Assembly (NCBI GenBank): GCA_018242005.1
Contig: JAFECU010000095.1
Coordinates: forward strand, 1 to 43,332
Origin: Pseudomonadota bacterium
GTDB taxonomy: Bacteria > Pseudomonadota > Gammaproteobacteria > Burkholderiales > Burkholderiaceae_C
DNA: 43,332 nucleotides
Direction of reading: 5' to 3'
A program made the position numbers and the translations under genes. This document shows, piece after piece, positions 23,477 to 31,816 of the stretch. Each line of letters opens with the position of its first letter. The first letter of the stretch is position 1. A model generated the notes under the pieces. The model saw only the letters and a list, made by a program, of their open reading frames with translations, ran no database searches and was not told the origin of the DNA.

Positions 23477-23746
23477 ATGAAGAACCTGACCATCACGGTC
23501 GAAGACGGCGTGCTCGAATGGGCGCGCATCGAGGCGGCGCGCCGCGGCACCAGCGTCTCGCGCATGGTGGGCGACTTCATGGCCGAGATGCAGCAGCGCG
23601 AGGACGCCTACGAGCGCGCCTACCTCGCCTGGCGCACGGACGAGCGCAGCTGGCAGGCCCAGGGCATAGAAAAAACAATAGCGCGTACCACAGGCCCAGA
23701 AAGGGCTGAAGGCCAGAATATTCCGAAATCCGGGGTCGGTGCATGA
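23477..23746 (+). CDS. Antitoxin, ribbon-helix-helix-like
   Basis: The 89-residue protein starts MKNLTITVEDGVLEWARIEAARRGTSVSRMVGDFMAEM (cited in parts: MKNLTITVED, EWARIEAARRGTSVSRMV). This is a short beta strand followed by two helices, the CopG/ribbon-helix-helix plan of many VapB-type antitoxins. It should bind DNA through the strand and neutralise the PIN toxin through its C-terminal part. Residues from about 68 to the end are encoded by a dispersed repeat (23678-23724) and its flank, so the tail is probably acquired. The stop overlaps the toxin start by four bases. There is no clear ribosome site, and a palindromic operator lies just upstream. Confidence 0.8.
   Translation: MKNLTITVEDGVLEWARIEAARRGTSVSRMVGDFMAEMQQREDAYERAYLAWRTDERSWQAQGIEKTIARTTGPERAEGQNIPKSGVGA
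23678..23724 (+). repeat. Dispersed ~45-bp element, copy 3, inside the antitoxin gene
   Basis: The stretch starts atagcgcgtaccacaggccc and passes through gggctgaaggccagaatattcc. It matches the other copies in length, the atagc start and the aggcc.a.t end, though it is quite diverged. It lies in frame in the 3' part of the antitoxin gene, giving the residues after about 67. Confidence 0.5.
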
Positions 23747-24186
23747 GCCCCGTGTTTGTCGATACCTCGGTGCTGGTCGCGGCCGAGAACGTGGCTGGCG
23801 GTGCCCTGTACCGTGCCTGCCTGGACTGGCTCGATGCCCTCTGGCGCACCCGCAGCGGCCGCACCGGCAACCAGGCGCTGGTGGAGTTTTACGCTCAGGT
23901 GACCAGCGCGGCCCCGCCCATGCCCCAGGGCGACGCGCGCGCCGCCATCCGTCGTTACCAGACCTGGACGCCCTGGCGCACCGACGCCGCCACGCTTGAG
24001 ACCGCCTGGGCCGTTCAGGCCCGCCATGACCTGGCCTTTGGCGACTGCCTGGCCTTGGCCTGCGCGCAGCACAGCGGCTGCGGCCACATGCTGAGCCTGC
24101 ACCTGCCCCACGGGGCGGAGTTTGGCGGCGTGACCGTGCTGCATCCACTGCAGCAGCCCGCGCCCCTGCCGGAGGCGGGCGCCTGA
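23743..24186 (+). CDS. PIN-domain toxin (VapC-like ribonuclease)
   Basis: The 147-residue protein has the PIN-domain plan: FVDTSVLVAAEN at the N-terminus with Asp7, NQALVEFYAQV with Glu48, and DLAFGDCLALACAQ with Asp101. These are three of the acidic metal ligands of VapC ribonucleases. The fourth acidic position, usually in an SxDxx segment after the last core strand, reads MLSLHLPHG here, without an acid. VapC toxins cut RNA, often initiator tRNA or rRNA; the target is unknown. The start overlaps the antitoxin stop (ATGA), the usual antitoxin-first order. The last ten residues are proline-rich and likely disordered. Confidence 0.85.
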   Translation: MSPVFVDTSVLVAAENVAGGALYRACLDWLDALWRTRSGRTGNQALVEFYAQVTSAAPPMPQGDARAAIRRYQTWTPWRTDAATLETAWAVQARHDLAFGDCLALACAQHSGCGHMLSLHLPHGAEFGGVTVLHPLQQPAPLPEAGA

Positions 24187-24348
24187 GAGGCTGTGAGTTT
24201 TTCCCCTATGCCCGCCTTGCACGCCAAAACACCCCCGCTCGTCGTTGCAAATACTCGCCATAGCCCGAGCTATGTCTGCGTTTTGCGCCTCGATCGGGTG
24301 CGTTTTCGCGCGCCTTTCGGGCACGAGGGAAATACTCACAGCCTCTGA
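24184..24348. repeat. Long imperfect palindrome between toxin gene and hisC
   Basis: The outer arms, 24184-24205 and 24327-24348, are 22-base inverted copies with two mismatches (core agaggctgtgagt / actcacagcctct). Inner segments also pair: the stretch gccaaaacacccccgctcg against cgatcgggtgcgttttcgc, and catagc-ccga-gctatg at the centre (about 24259-24274). The whole 165-base unit can fold into one extended hairpin. It begins in the toxin stop codon and fills nearly all of the gap before hisC. It resembles a MITE-like or REP-type dispersed repeat, but no second copy is in this window and no protein is encoded. Confidence 0.75.
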
Positions 24349-24370
24349 GCCCGGCAAAGAAAGAACCATC

Positions 24371-25471
24371 ATGAACGATTTCACATCCTCGGCCCTTGAA
24401 CGCATCCGCCCCGAAGTGCGCGCCACGCACGCCTATGTGGTGCACGACGCCACCGGTTACCTGAAGATGGATGCCATGGAAAACCCCTTCGGCCTGCCAC
24501 CGGCGCTGCAGGCTGCGCTGGGCCGGCGATTGGGGGCTCTGGAGCTCAACCGCTACCCAGGCACGCGCCAGAACGACCTGAAGGCCGCGCTTGCCGCGCA
24601 CGCCGGCGCCCCCGAGGGCAGCGCGCTTATCCTGGGCAACGGCTCGGACGAGCTCATCGGCCTGGTGCAGCTGGCCTGCGCGCAACCCGGTGCCGTGGTG
24701 CTGGCGCCCGTGCCGGGTTTCGTCATGTACGCCATGTGTGCCCAGCAGCATGGCCTGCAGTTCGTGGGCGTGGAGCTCGACGGTGAATTCCAGCTGCGCG
24801 AGCAGGCCATGCTGGCTGCGATCGCCCGGCACCGCCCGGCCATCACCTTCCTGGCCTACCCCAACAATCCCACGGCGACGCTGTGGGATGAGGCCGTGGT
24901 GCAGACCATTGTCGATGCTGCGGCCGCCGTGGGCGGCATCGTGGTCATGGACGAGGCCTACCAGCCCTTCGCCAGCCGCAGCTGGATCACGCGCATGCGC
25001 GACGAGCCGGCGCGGAGCGGCCATGTGCTCTTGATGCGCACGCTCAGCAAGTTCGGCCTGGCCGGGGTGCGCCTGGGCTACATGATCGGCCCGGCCGCGC
25101 TGGTGCACGAGGTGGACAAACTGCGCCCACCCTACAACGTGAGCGTGCTCAACTGCGAGGCGGCGCTGTTCGCACTGGAGCACGCCGAGCTGTTCGCAGC
25201 CCAGGCCGCCGAGCTGCGCGCCGCGCGCACCGAGCTGCTGACCCTGCTCCGCGCCATGCCGGGCGTGCAGAAGGTGTGGGACAGCCAGGCCAATATGGTG
25301 CTGTTGCGCGTGGCCGATGCCGCCCGGACGTTTGAGGGCATGAAGGCGCGCAAGGTTCTGGTCAAGAACGTTTCTACAATGCACTCTTCGCTGGCCAACT
25401 GCCTGCGTCTGACGGTGGGCAGCTCCGCCGAGAACACCCAGATGCTCGCGGCGCTCCAGGCATCGCTATGA
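24371..25471 (+). CDS. hisC: Histidinol-phosphate aminotransferase
   Basis: HisC is a PLP enzyme that converts imidazole-acetol phosphate and glutamate to histidinol phosphate. It has 366 residues from ATG 24371 ([22 protein letters not shown]), following an aaagaaa-containing leader. The fold-type I aminotransferase motifs are visible: [27 protein letters not shown] (PLP phosphate loop), [13 protein letters not shown], and [16 protein letters not shown] with the cofactor lysine in SKFG. Its stop overlaps hisB by four bases. It is separated from hisD by 1.8 kb of inserted sequence, so its transcription may start at the toxin-antitoxin promoter or pass through it. Confidence 0.96.
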   Translation: MNDFTSSALERIRPEVRATHAYVVHDATGYLKMDAMENPFGLPPALQAALGRRLGALELNRYPGTRQNDLKAALAAHAGAPEGSALILGNGSDELIGLVQLACAQPGAVVLAPVPGFVMYAMCAQQHGLQFVGVELDGEFQLREQAMLAAIARHRPAITFLAYPNNPTATLWDEAVVQTIVDAAAAVGGIVVMDEAYQPFASRSWITRMRDEPARSGHVLLMRTLSKFGLAGVRLGYMIGPAALVHEVDKLRPPYNVSVLNCEAALFALEHAELFAAQAAELRAARTELLTLLRAMPGVQKVWDSQANMVLLRVADAARTFEGMKARKVLVKNVSTMHSSLANCLRLTVGSSAENTQMLAALQASL

Positions 25472-26100
25472 CTTCCTCTGCACTCGTTCCCTCCTCCCTC
25501 GACGCCCTGGCCGACCGCACGGCCGAGGTCAGCCGCAACACCGCGGAGACGCGCATCAGCGTGCGCATCAACCTCGACGGCACCGGCCAGGCCAGTCTGC
25601 ACACGGGCATCGGCTTCTTCGACCACATGCTCGACCAGATCGCGCGTCATGGGCTGATCGACCTCGACATCCACGCCGAAGGCGACTTGCATATCGACGG
25701 CCACCACACGGTGGAGGACGTGGGCATCACCCTGGGCCAGGCCTTCGCGCTTGCCGTGGGGGACAAGAAGGGCATCAGGCGCTACGGCCATGCCTATGTT
25801 CCGCTCGATGAGGCGCTCTCGCGCGTGGTGGTGGACTTTTCCGGCCGCCCAGGCCTGGTGCAGAACATTCCCTACACCAGCGGCATGATCGGCGGCTTCG
25901 ATACCCAGCTCACGCACGAATTCTTCCAGGGCTTCGTGAACCACGCGGGCGTGACGCTGCACATCGACAACCTCAAGGGCATCAACGCCCACCACCAGTG
26001 CGAGACGGTGTTCAAGGCCTTTGCGCGCGCGCTGCGCGCGGCGCTGGAGCGCGACCCGCGTGCGGCGGGCGTCATCCCATCCACCAAGGGCTCCTTGTGA
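25468..26100 (+). CDS. hisB: Imidazoleglycerol-phosphate dehydratase
   Basis: HisB dehydrates imidazole-glycerol phosphate to imidazole-acetol phosphate, using manganese bound by histidine-rich motifs. It has 210 residues and only the dehydratase domain, not the bifunctional form of enterics that also carries histidinol phosphatase. Typical motifs are [32 protein letters not shown] and [17 protein letters not shown]. It begins in the hisC stop codon and is followed by a dispersed repeat that reaches the hisH start. Confidence 0.96.
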   Translation: MTSSALVPSSLDALADRTAEVSRNTAETRISVRINLDGTGQASLHTGIGFFDHMLDQIARHGLIDLDIHAEGDLHIDGHHTVEDVGITLGQAFALAVGDKKGIRRYGHAYVPLDEALSRVVVDFSGRPGLVQNIPYTSGMIGGFDTQLTHEFFQGFVNHAGVTLHIDNLKGINAHHQCETVFKAFARALRAALERDPRAAGVIPSTKGSL

Positions 26101-26106
26101 TTTCAA

Positions 26107-26151
26107 GTCAAATCGGCCTGTAACGCTTATATGGCAAGCGCTGACAGCTAT
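26107..26151 (-). repeat. Dispersed ~45-bp element, copy 4, at the hisH start
   Basis: Read on the minus strand, the copy begins atagctgtcagcgcttgcca and ends aggccgatttgac. It has the central inverted repeat aagcg/cgctt. It fills almost the entire 49-base gap between hisB and hisH, and its last two bases form the AT of the hisH ATG at 26150. Of the four copies this one is closest to the Comamonadaceae form I remember. Confidence 0.65.
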
Positions 26152-26818
26152 GAATAGTGATGTGAAAACCGTTGCCGTCGTGGACTACGGCATGGGCAAT
26201 CTGCGCTCCGTCTCGCAGGCCGTGCAGGCCGCGGCCCAGGGCAGTGGCTGGCATGTCCTGGTCACCGCGCGCCCCGACGAGGTGCGCGCCGCAGAGCGCG
26301 TGGTCCTGCCCGGCCAGGGCGCCATGCCCGACTGCATGCGCGAGCTGCGCGAATCGGGCCTGCTCGAATCGGTGCTGGAGGCCGCGGCCACCAAGCCGCT
26401 GTTCGGCGTCTGCGTGGGCATGCAGATGCTGCTGGACCACAGCGCCGAGGGTGACACGCCCGGCCTGGGGCTGATTGCCGGCGAGGTCATCAAATTCGAT
26501 CTGGAGCACAAGACCCAGCCCGACGGCAGCCGCTACAAGGTGCCGCAGATGGGCTGGAACCGTGTGCGCCAGACGCGCCACGCGGGCGTGGCCCACCCGG
26601 TCTGGGCCGGCGTGCCCGATGACAGCTACTTCTATTTCGTGCACAGCTTCTATGCGCGGCCGGCCAATCCCCTGCACTGCGCGGGCGAGACCGACTACGG
26701 CCTGCCGTTTGCGGCAGCCATCGCACGCGATAATATTTTCGCCACCCAGTTCCACCCCGAAAAGAGTGCCGAACAGGGGTTGGCGCTCTACCGCAACTTC
26801 CTCACTTGGAAACCTTGA
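26150..26818 (+). CDS. hisH: Imidazole glycerol phosphate synthase, glutaminase subunit
   Basis: HisH hydrolyses glutamine and channels ammonia to HisF, which makes imidazole-glycerol phosphate and AICAR. It has 222 residues. The class I amidotransferase triad is visible: Cys88 in [11 protein letters not shown], His202 and Glu204 in TQFHPEKS. The N-terminus [15 protein letters not shown] is typical. The ATG at 26150 overlaps the end of a dispersed repeat and has no good ribosome site; GTG at 26162 is an alternative that would trim four residues. Its partner hisF is 15.9 kb away in this genome, beyond the Pel locus. Confidence 0.95.
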   Translation: MNSDVKTVAVVDYGMGNLRSVSQAVQAAAQGSGWHVLVTARPDEVRAAERVVLPGQGAMPDCMRELRESGLLESVLEAAATKPLFGVCVGMQMLLDHSAEGDTPGLGLIAGEVIKFDLEHKTQPDGSRYKVPQMGWNRVRQTRHAGVAHPVWAGVPDDSYFYFVHSFYARPANPLHCAGETDYGLPFAAAIARDNIFATQFHPEKSAEQGLALYRNFLTWKP

Positions 26819-26887
26819 TCGTTGTGCGCCGGGGGCTTTCCGGTACCCCTCGGCACGCAACGCCTAACGCTCATCCTCTGCCAGACC

Positions 26888-27631
26888 ATGCTGCTCATTC
26901 CCGCCATCGACCTCAAGGACGGCCACTGCGTACGCCTCAAGCAAGGTGACATGGACCAATCGACCACCTTTGGTGAAGACCCCGCCGCCATGGCGCGCAA
27001 ATGGGTCGATGCCGGCGCGCGCCGCCTGCACCTGGTGGACCTGAACGGTGCCTTTGCCGGCCAGCCCAAGAACAAGGCGGCCATCAAGTCCATCCTCGCC
27101 GAGGTGGGCGCGGACATCCCGGTGCAGCTGGGCGGCGGCATCCGCGACCTGGACACCGTGGAGCGCTACATCGACGCGGGCCTGCGCTACGTCATCATCG
27201 GCACGGCCGCGGTGAAGAACCCCGGGTTCCTGAAGGACGCCTGCAGCGCCTTCGGCGGCCACATCATCGTCGGCCTGGACGCCAAGGACGGCAAGGTGGC
27301 CACCGACGGCTGGAGCAAGCTCACCGGCCACGAGGTGGTGGATATTGCGCGCAAGTTCCAGGACTGGGGCGTGGAATCCATCATCTACACCGACATCGGC
27401 CGCGACGGCATGCTCTCGGGCATCAACGTCGAGGCCACGGTCAAACTCGCGCAGGCGCTCACCATCCCCGTGATCGCCTCGGGCGGCCTGGCCGGCATGG
27501 CCGACATCGAGCAGCTCTGCGAGGTCGAGGACGAGGGCGTGGAGGGCGTGATCTGCGGTCGCGCCATCTACAGCGGCGACCTGGACTTTGCCGCCGCCCA
27601 GGCGCGTGCCGACGAATTGGCCGGCGTGTAG
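26888..27631 (+). CDS. hisA: Phosphoribosylformimino-AICAR ribotide isomerase (ProFAR isomerase)
   Basis: HisA opens the ribose ring of ProFAR to PRFAR, the substrate of HisF/HisH. The 247-residue beta/alpha barrel begins [21 protein letters not shown] with catalytic Asp8. The phosphate-binding sites [12 protein letters not shown] and [13 protein letters not shown], and the second acid in [12 protein letters not shown], are present. The ATG at 26888 follows the hisH stop by 69 bases; an in-frame extension upstream has no family sequence. The gene ends eight bases before a convergent gene, with no visible terminator between them. Confidence 0.96.
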   Translation: MLLIPAIDLKDGHCVRLKQGDMDQSTTFGEDPAAMARKWVDAGARRLHLVDLNGAFAGQPKNKAAIKSILAEVGADIPVQLGGGIRDLDTVERYIDAGLRYVIIGTAAVKNPGFLKDACSAFGGHIIVGLDAKDGKVATDGWSKLTGHEVVDIARKFQDWGVESIIYTDIGRDGMLSGINVEATVKLAQALTIPVIASGGLAGMADIEQLCEVEDEGVEGVICGRAIYSGDLDFAAAQARADELAGV

Positions 27632-27639
27632 GCAAGGCT

Positions 27640-28845
27640 TCAGCAGCCGGGCAACGCCTTGCCTTGGTTGATGGCGTCTACAGCCCCCAGCATCTGCTCC
27701 CAATAACTGGGCAACGTTGCCCAGGGGTTGCCGGTGTTCGTTGCGTAGTCATAGTGCCGGTCCGTGGCAAAGATCAGGCCGGTATTGCGCTGCGGCGTAT
27801 TGGCCGAGCGCAGCACCTCCTGCATGGCGCTGCAGTTCATCGCGTCATGCACCAGCGCCGCCTGTGCGCTGTTGGCACCGTTGTAGACCCAGGTGTTTGA
27901 CGGCTGAGGCGTGGCGTTGGCATAGGCTGCAGCCTGGCCCTCGAAGCTCACCAGGGCGTCGGCCACGTCGGCGAAACTGGCGACCGGGTAGGTGCCGGGG
28001 TTGCCTACCACGCGCAAATGGGCGTCCAGACCCTTGATGTACTGGTAGACCTCGCGGTAGAAGGCCAACTGCTTGCCGGTGGCATCCATCTCGTCGAGAA
28101 AGAAGCCATCGATCTGCGCCCCATAGGTCTTGCGGTAATTGTCGACATTGCGCAGCACGTCAGTGACCGAGCGCGAACCCTTGCCGTAGCGGGTGTAGAC
28201 ATAGCCAAGCACCTTGCCACCGCTTTGCCGGAAGGCGGTAATGGCCGCCGTGACCAGCGCATCCTCCTTGGTGAATATGCCGTTGCTCGGATTCAATATG
28301 GCCGTGATGGGTGCCGCGCCAAAGGCTTGGGCGCCACGGGCCAGCCTGTCCCAGTCGGACCCCGGTCCGGGGCTGAAGTAGGCCGGCACCAGCAGCTCCA
28401 GCGGCTGGGGCTTGGGGCGGATGTAGAGGCTGCGCGTGGCGCCGACCTTGTCCAGCGTGCCGGCCGCGACGGCCTGCAACTGCACCTCGCCGGGCTGCGT
28501 GGCGGTCAGGCTGGACTGGGCCAGCCCGGCGCTGGTCAGCGGCTGCACCGGTGCAAAGCTGACGCTGGCCGGACCACTGAGCGCGATGGCCGTTCCGTCG
28601 GCTGCGGCTGCTCCGGCTGCCGTGACGCCGAGCCGCAGTGTGACCGGCGTGTTGACGGTGTGTACGTTGTCGGCCTCGGCGGGGGCCGTGAAGATGACTT
28701 CGGCCTTGGATGGGGTCGGCGCATTGGGCGTGGCGGCTGGCTCGCTGCCCTGGCCATTTCCCCCACCGCCGCAGCCGCCCAGCAGCGTAAGCAGGGCGAG
28801 AAGGGAAGCGGCAAGACGGCAGGCAGGGTGCGGCAGGAGAGGCAT
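27640..28845 (-). CDS. Secreted Spherulin-4/GH135-like lipoprotein at the end of the pel operon
   Basis: The 401-residue protein has a lipoprotein signal with lipobox LLGGC (Cys25). A Ser/Pro/Ala linker and an Ig-like beta domain (about residues 47-143) follow. Residues about 150-395 form a TIM-barrel-like domain of the Spherulin-4 family: LLVPAYFSPGPGSDWDRLA, AILNPSNGIF, GKVLGYVYTRYG, then IDGFFLDEM with Asp251-Glu252 and ALVSFEG with Glu302 as likely catalytic acids. The fungal member Sph3 (GH135) hydrolyses galactosaminogalactan, a polymer chemically close to Pel. The gene follows pelG by 65 bases in the same direction, so it probably trims or releases Pel at the cell surface. It is not part of the standard seven-gene operon. 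Activity is inferred. Confidence 0.82.
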   Translation of the reverse strand: MPLLPHPACRLAASLLALLTLLGGCGGGGNGQGSEPAATPNAPTPSKAEVIFTAPAEADNVHTVNTPVTLRLGVTAAGAAAADGTAIALSGPASVSFAPVQPLTSAGLAQSSLTATQPGEVQLQAVAAGTLDKVGATRSLYIRPKPQPLELLVPAYFSPGPGSDWDRLARGAQAFGAAPITAILNPSNGIFTKEDALVTAAITAFRQSGGKVLGYVYTRYGKGSRSVTDVLRNVDNYRKTYGAQIDGFFLDEMDATGKQLAFYREVYQYIKGLDAHLRVVGNPGTYPVASFADVADALVSFEGQAAAYANATPQPSNTWVYNGANSAQAALVHDAMNCSAMQEVLRSANTPQRNTGLIFATDRHYDYATNTGNPWATLPSYWEQMLGAVDAINQGKALPGC

Positions 28846-28910
28846 GATGAACAGGTATGTGGCAAGACGGCTGCCGCGATTGTGCCCATCGTGACGATGC
28901 CCAAAACGCG

Positions 28911-30284
28911 CTATTGCAGCATGAATGTCTGGTATTCCAGCCGATGCAGGCGCTTGGACAGCAGCAGCAGGCCCGTGGCCAGGGTCAGCAAGGTGGCCAG
29001 TGCGAAACCATAGCCATACAGGGCCGCGCCAGACGCCAGCGACAGTCCGGTAAGCGCCACGTTGAGCAGTACGAACATGGCGCACAGGAGCAGCACGGTG
29101 CGCCGTTGGTCCAGGTAGAAGAACACGTTGAGCACGGCCATCAGGCCCACCTGCAGGCCGGCGCCGACCACCTGCACATGCAGGAGCGGCAGGTACAGGC
29201 GCGATATGCCCAGCGTATCCAGCAGCCAGGGGCCGGCCACGAAGGTCACGAGCACGGCCAGGGTCTGGATCTTGGCGATCTCGCCCAGGCCCTGCTGTAT
29301 GGCGTAGACCATCTCGTCGCGCATGGCCTCTATGTATTCGAGCGAGCCACCGCCGCGCACGGCGTCGTAGAACTTGTCGTAGTACTCGACGAAGTCGGTC
29401 TCTATGCGCACCAGGAACACCGCCATGCCGGGAATGATGGACAGGTAGGACAGGAACACCGGCATGTCGTAGATCAGCGAGGCGCGCAGGTGTCCGATGA
29501 TGGGCTGCGAGGTGGGCGGGAAGAACCAGAACATGAACTTGTCGGCCCAGATGCCCAGGTTGTAGAGAAAGCCGACCGCCACCAGCGTTGGGTACAGTCT
29601 GTCGGGCCGCAGGAAGTCGAAGGCGATGAGCCGGCGCGCGGGGTGGAACTCCTTGACCACCAGCAGCCACATGCCCGCCAACAGCACGAAATGGCCCAGC
29701 ACGAAGCCGGCCAGCAGGCCCTCCAGGCCCCAGGGACGCAAGAGCAGGGCGCTGACCACGACCAGCCCGTAGCCCATGCCGAACAGGCCGACGATGGCCT
29801 TGTAGCGCTTCATGCCCGACAACAGCACCGTGAGCACCCACACGCCGCTCATCAGCATGAAGCCCGCCAGCATGAGCAGCCGGTACGCCAGGCCCAGGCC
29901 TGGCAGCACGATGAACAGCGCCAGCGTTGCCAGGCCGGCCGCGCCCAGCAGCACGATCACCATCAGGCCGTGCAGATTGGGCATGACCAGGTGTTTCTGC
30001 TTCTCGAACAGCCGATCCGAGATGAAACGTGTGAACGCCAGCTGCACCAGCCCGGTGTAGATCAGGCTGCTGGCGACCAGGTAGGTGACCGAGGTCTGGA
30101 ACTGCGTCACCAGGCTGGCCGGCACCACTACGCTGGCGCTGAAGATACCCACGAGCAGGATGCCGACGATGGACAGCACCCAGGGCCCCGAGCCGATCAC
30201 CCCCGCGTAGGCATAGGCCTGCACCAGGCTCAGCAGCGTGTTCTTGCGCAGCATGTGGCGCAGTTCGAATCCTATGCCGGCCAT
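28911..30284 (-). CDS. pelG: Pel inner-membrane transporter PelG
   Basis: PelG is a 457-residue polytopic protein related to polysaccharide flippases (MATE-like), with about 12 hydrophobic helices. It works with PelD and PelE and passes the polymer made by PelF across the inner membrane. The start MAGIGFELRHMLRKNTLLSLVQAY is strongly conserved in PelG proteins. Other recognisable segments are GSGPWVLSIVGIL, FTRFISDRLFEKQKH and LGIWADKFMFWF. It starts one base overlapping the pelF stop (TGATG). Confidence 0.95.
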   Translation of the reverse strand: MAGIGFELRHMLRKNTLLSLVQAYAYAGVIGSGPWVLSIVGILLVGIFSASVVVPASLVTQFQTSVTYLVASSLIYTGLVQLAFTRFISDRLFEKQKHLVMPNLHGLMVIVLLGAAGLATLALFIVLPGLGLAYRLLMLAGFMLMSGVWVLTVLLSGMKRYKAIVGLFGMGYGLVVVSALLLRPWGLEGLLAGFVLGHFVLLAGMWLLVVKEFHPARRLIAFDFLRPDRLYPTLVAVGFLYNLGIWADKFMFWFFPPTSQPIIGHLRASLIYDMPVFLSYLSIIPGMAVFLVRIETDFVEYYDKFYDAVRGGGSLEYIEAMRDEMVYAIQQGLGEIAKIQTLAVLVTFVAGPWLLDTLGISRLYLPLLHVQVVGAGLQVGLMAVLNVFFYLDQRRTVLLLCAMFVLLNVALTGLSLASGAALYGYGFALATLLTLATGLLLLSKRLHRLEYQTFMLQ

Positions 30285-31816
30285 CAGGCTGCTCCCGGGG
30301 CGCCGGTCAGGGCACGTTCGTAGACCTGGCGGTAGCGGTCGAACATCAGCCTGTCGGTGTAGTAGCGCTCCACGCGGGCAATGGCCGCGCGGCTGGCGGC
30401 CCGCCAGCGGGCGGTGTCGCCCAGCAGCTCCAGGGCGGCGTCGGCCAGTAGTTGCGGCTCGGCAATCGGTACCACCAGGCCCGAAGGGCCGAGCGCGCGG
30501 TCCTCATCGGCGAGGCCCTCGATGAGCTGGCGGCACGAACCCACATCGGTGGACACGGCGGGCACGCCGGCCGCATAGCCTTCGAGCAGCACCAGCGGCA
30601 GGGCCTCGCTGATCGAGGAGAGCACCACCAGGCCGATTTTCGGCATCAGGTCCTCGACGCGCTGCATGCCCAGGAAGTGCACATGCTCCTGCAGGCCCAG
30701 GCTGCGCACCAGGTTGCGGCATTCCTCGGCATAGGCCGGATCTTCCTCGGCGGGGCCGGCGATCCATCCCTGGGCATCGGGGCGCTGGTTGACCACGCGT
30801 CGCATGGCGCGGATGAAGGTCTTGATGTCCTTGATGGGCACCACGCGGCCAATCAGGCACAGCACCGGCGGCGGCTCGGGCGGCCGCGCTGCGCGCAGCG
30901 CGGCAAAGCGTTCCAGCTTGATGCCGTTGGGGATGTTGGCGGTGCGTCCGGGCGCGGCGCCGTCCTGCACCTGGCGCAGGCGGTTGGCCTCGTACAGCGC
31001 CAGGATGGGGTCGGCATGCGCGTAGCAGTAGCGCCCCAGCCACTCGAAGAAGTAGATCCACATCTGGCGGAAATAGGACAGCTCGGTCGGGTCGCGCTGG
31101 AAGACGTTGCGGTTGTCCCGAATCCACTCGCTCTTGAACAGGTCGATCTTGCGTTCCTTGGTGTAGATGCCATGCTCCGACAGGATCAGCGGCACGCGGC
31201 GTGTCTGCGCCAGCAGGCCGCCCAGAAAGCCCGCGTAGCCGGTGGAGGCGCAATGCACGGCGCGCACGGGAACGAGCTGCTGCGCCACGCGCGCCAGCAG
31301 CCATAGCGGCTGGAGCATGAGGCGTATGGTCCAGAAGAAATCGACGAACGAGGGGTCGGCGCAATGCCGGCGGTAGATGCCGCAGATGAGATCCCAGGCG
31401 CGCTTGCTGTAGAGGAAATCACCGAGCTGCACCGTGCCTCCCGGCGTCATCTGCAGCGCTACCGCCTCGAAGGCCTCCATGGCTTCGCGGCTGTCCGCAC
31501 CATGGTCGAAGGCGTCCAGCAGCCGCTGCACCAGGGCCTGGCCCTGGACTTCGCCGCGGCGCGGGGCGGGCTGCGGGTGCCAGGGCGCCTGTTCGTGCAG
31601 GTAGTGTTCCTCGAAATGCACCACGTTGGGGGGCAGCTCGTACTTGAAGCCGCCGTAGTCCTCGCGCCGGCTGCCGAGGAAGACAATGGCATAGCGGTAT
31701 TCGGGATAGGCGCGGATGATCTGATTGATCCAGCTCGACACCCCGCCGCTCACGTAGGGGAAGGTGCCCTCCAGCATCAGGGCGACGTCGGCCGACTGTG
31801 CCTTGGGGTGGTTCAT
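30284..31816 (-). CDS. pelF: Pel glycosyltransferase PelF
   Basis: PelF is a cytoplasmic GT4-family glycosyltransferase that polymerises Pel from UDP-GalNAc. It has 510 residues from ATG 31814-31816 (MNHPKAQSADVALMLEGTFPYVSGGVSSW; the ALMLEGTFPYVSGGVSSW part is diagnostic). The retaining GT-B motif EX7E is visible as SEALPLVLLE, and the nucleotide-sugar region includes LCLIGRVVPIKDIKTFI. The start overlaps the pelE stop by four bases. The adjacent galE-type epimerase could supply its substrate. Confidence 0.95.
   Translation of the reverse strand: MNHPKAQSADVALMLEGTFPYVSGGVSSWINQIIRAYPEYRYAIVFLGSRREDYGGFKYELPPNVVHFEEHYLHEQAPWHPQPAPRRGEVQGQALVQRLLDAFDHGADSREAMEAFEAVALQMTPGGTVQLGDFLYSKRAWDLICGIYRRHCADPSFVDFFWTIRLMLQPLWLLARVAQQLVPVRAVHCASTGYAGFLGGLLAQTRRVPLILSEHGIYTKERKIDLFKSEWIRDNRNVFQRDPTELSYFRQMWIYFFEWLGRYCYAHADPILALYEANRLRQVQDGAAPGRTANIPNGIKLERFAALRAARPPEPPPVLCLIGRVVPIKDIKTFIRAMRRVVNQRPDAQGWIAGPAEEDPAYAEECRNLVRSLGLQEHVHFLGMQRVEDLMPKIGLVVLSSISEALPLVLLEGYAAGVPAVSTDVGSCRQLIEGLADEDRALGPSGLVVPIAEPQLLADAALELLGDTARWRAASRAAIARVERYYTDRLMFDRYRQVYERALTGAPGAA

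Noticed and set aside
27640-29841. A longer form (733 codons) of the Spherulin-4 gene reaching into pelG
   Set aside because: The extra N-terminal part is the wrong-frame reading of pelG; a proper lipoprotein signal begins at 28845.
28857-30323. 488-codon plus-strand frame opposite pelG
   Set aside because: Gln/His-rich antisense shadow of a clearly conserved membrane protein gene.
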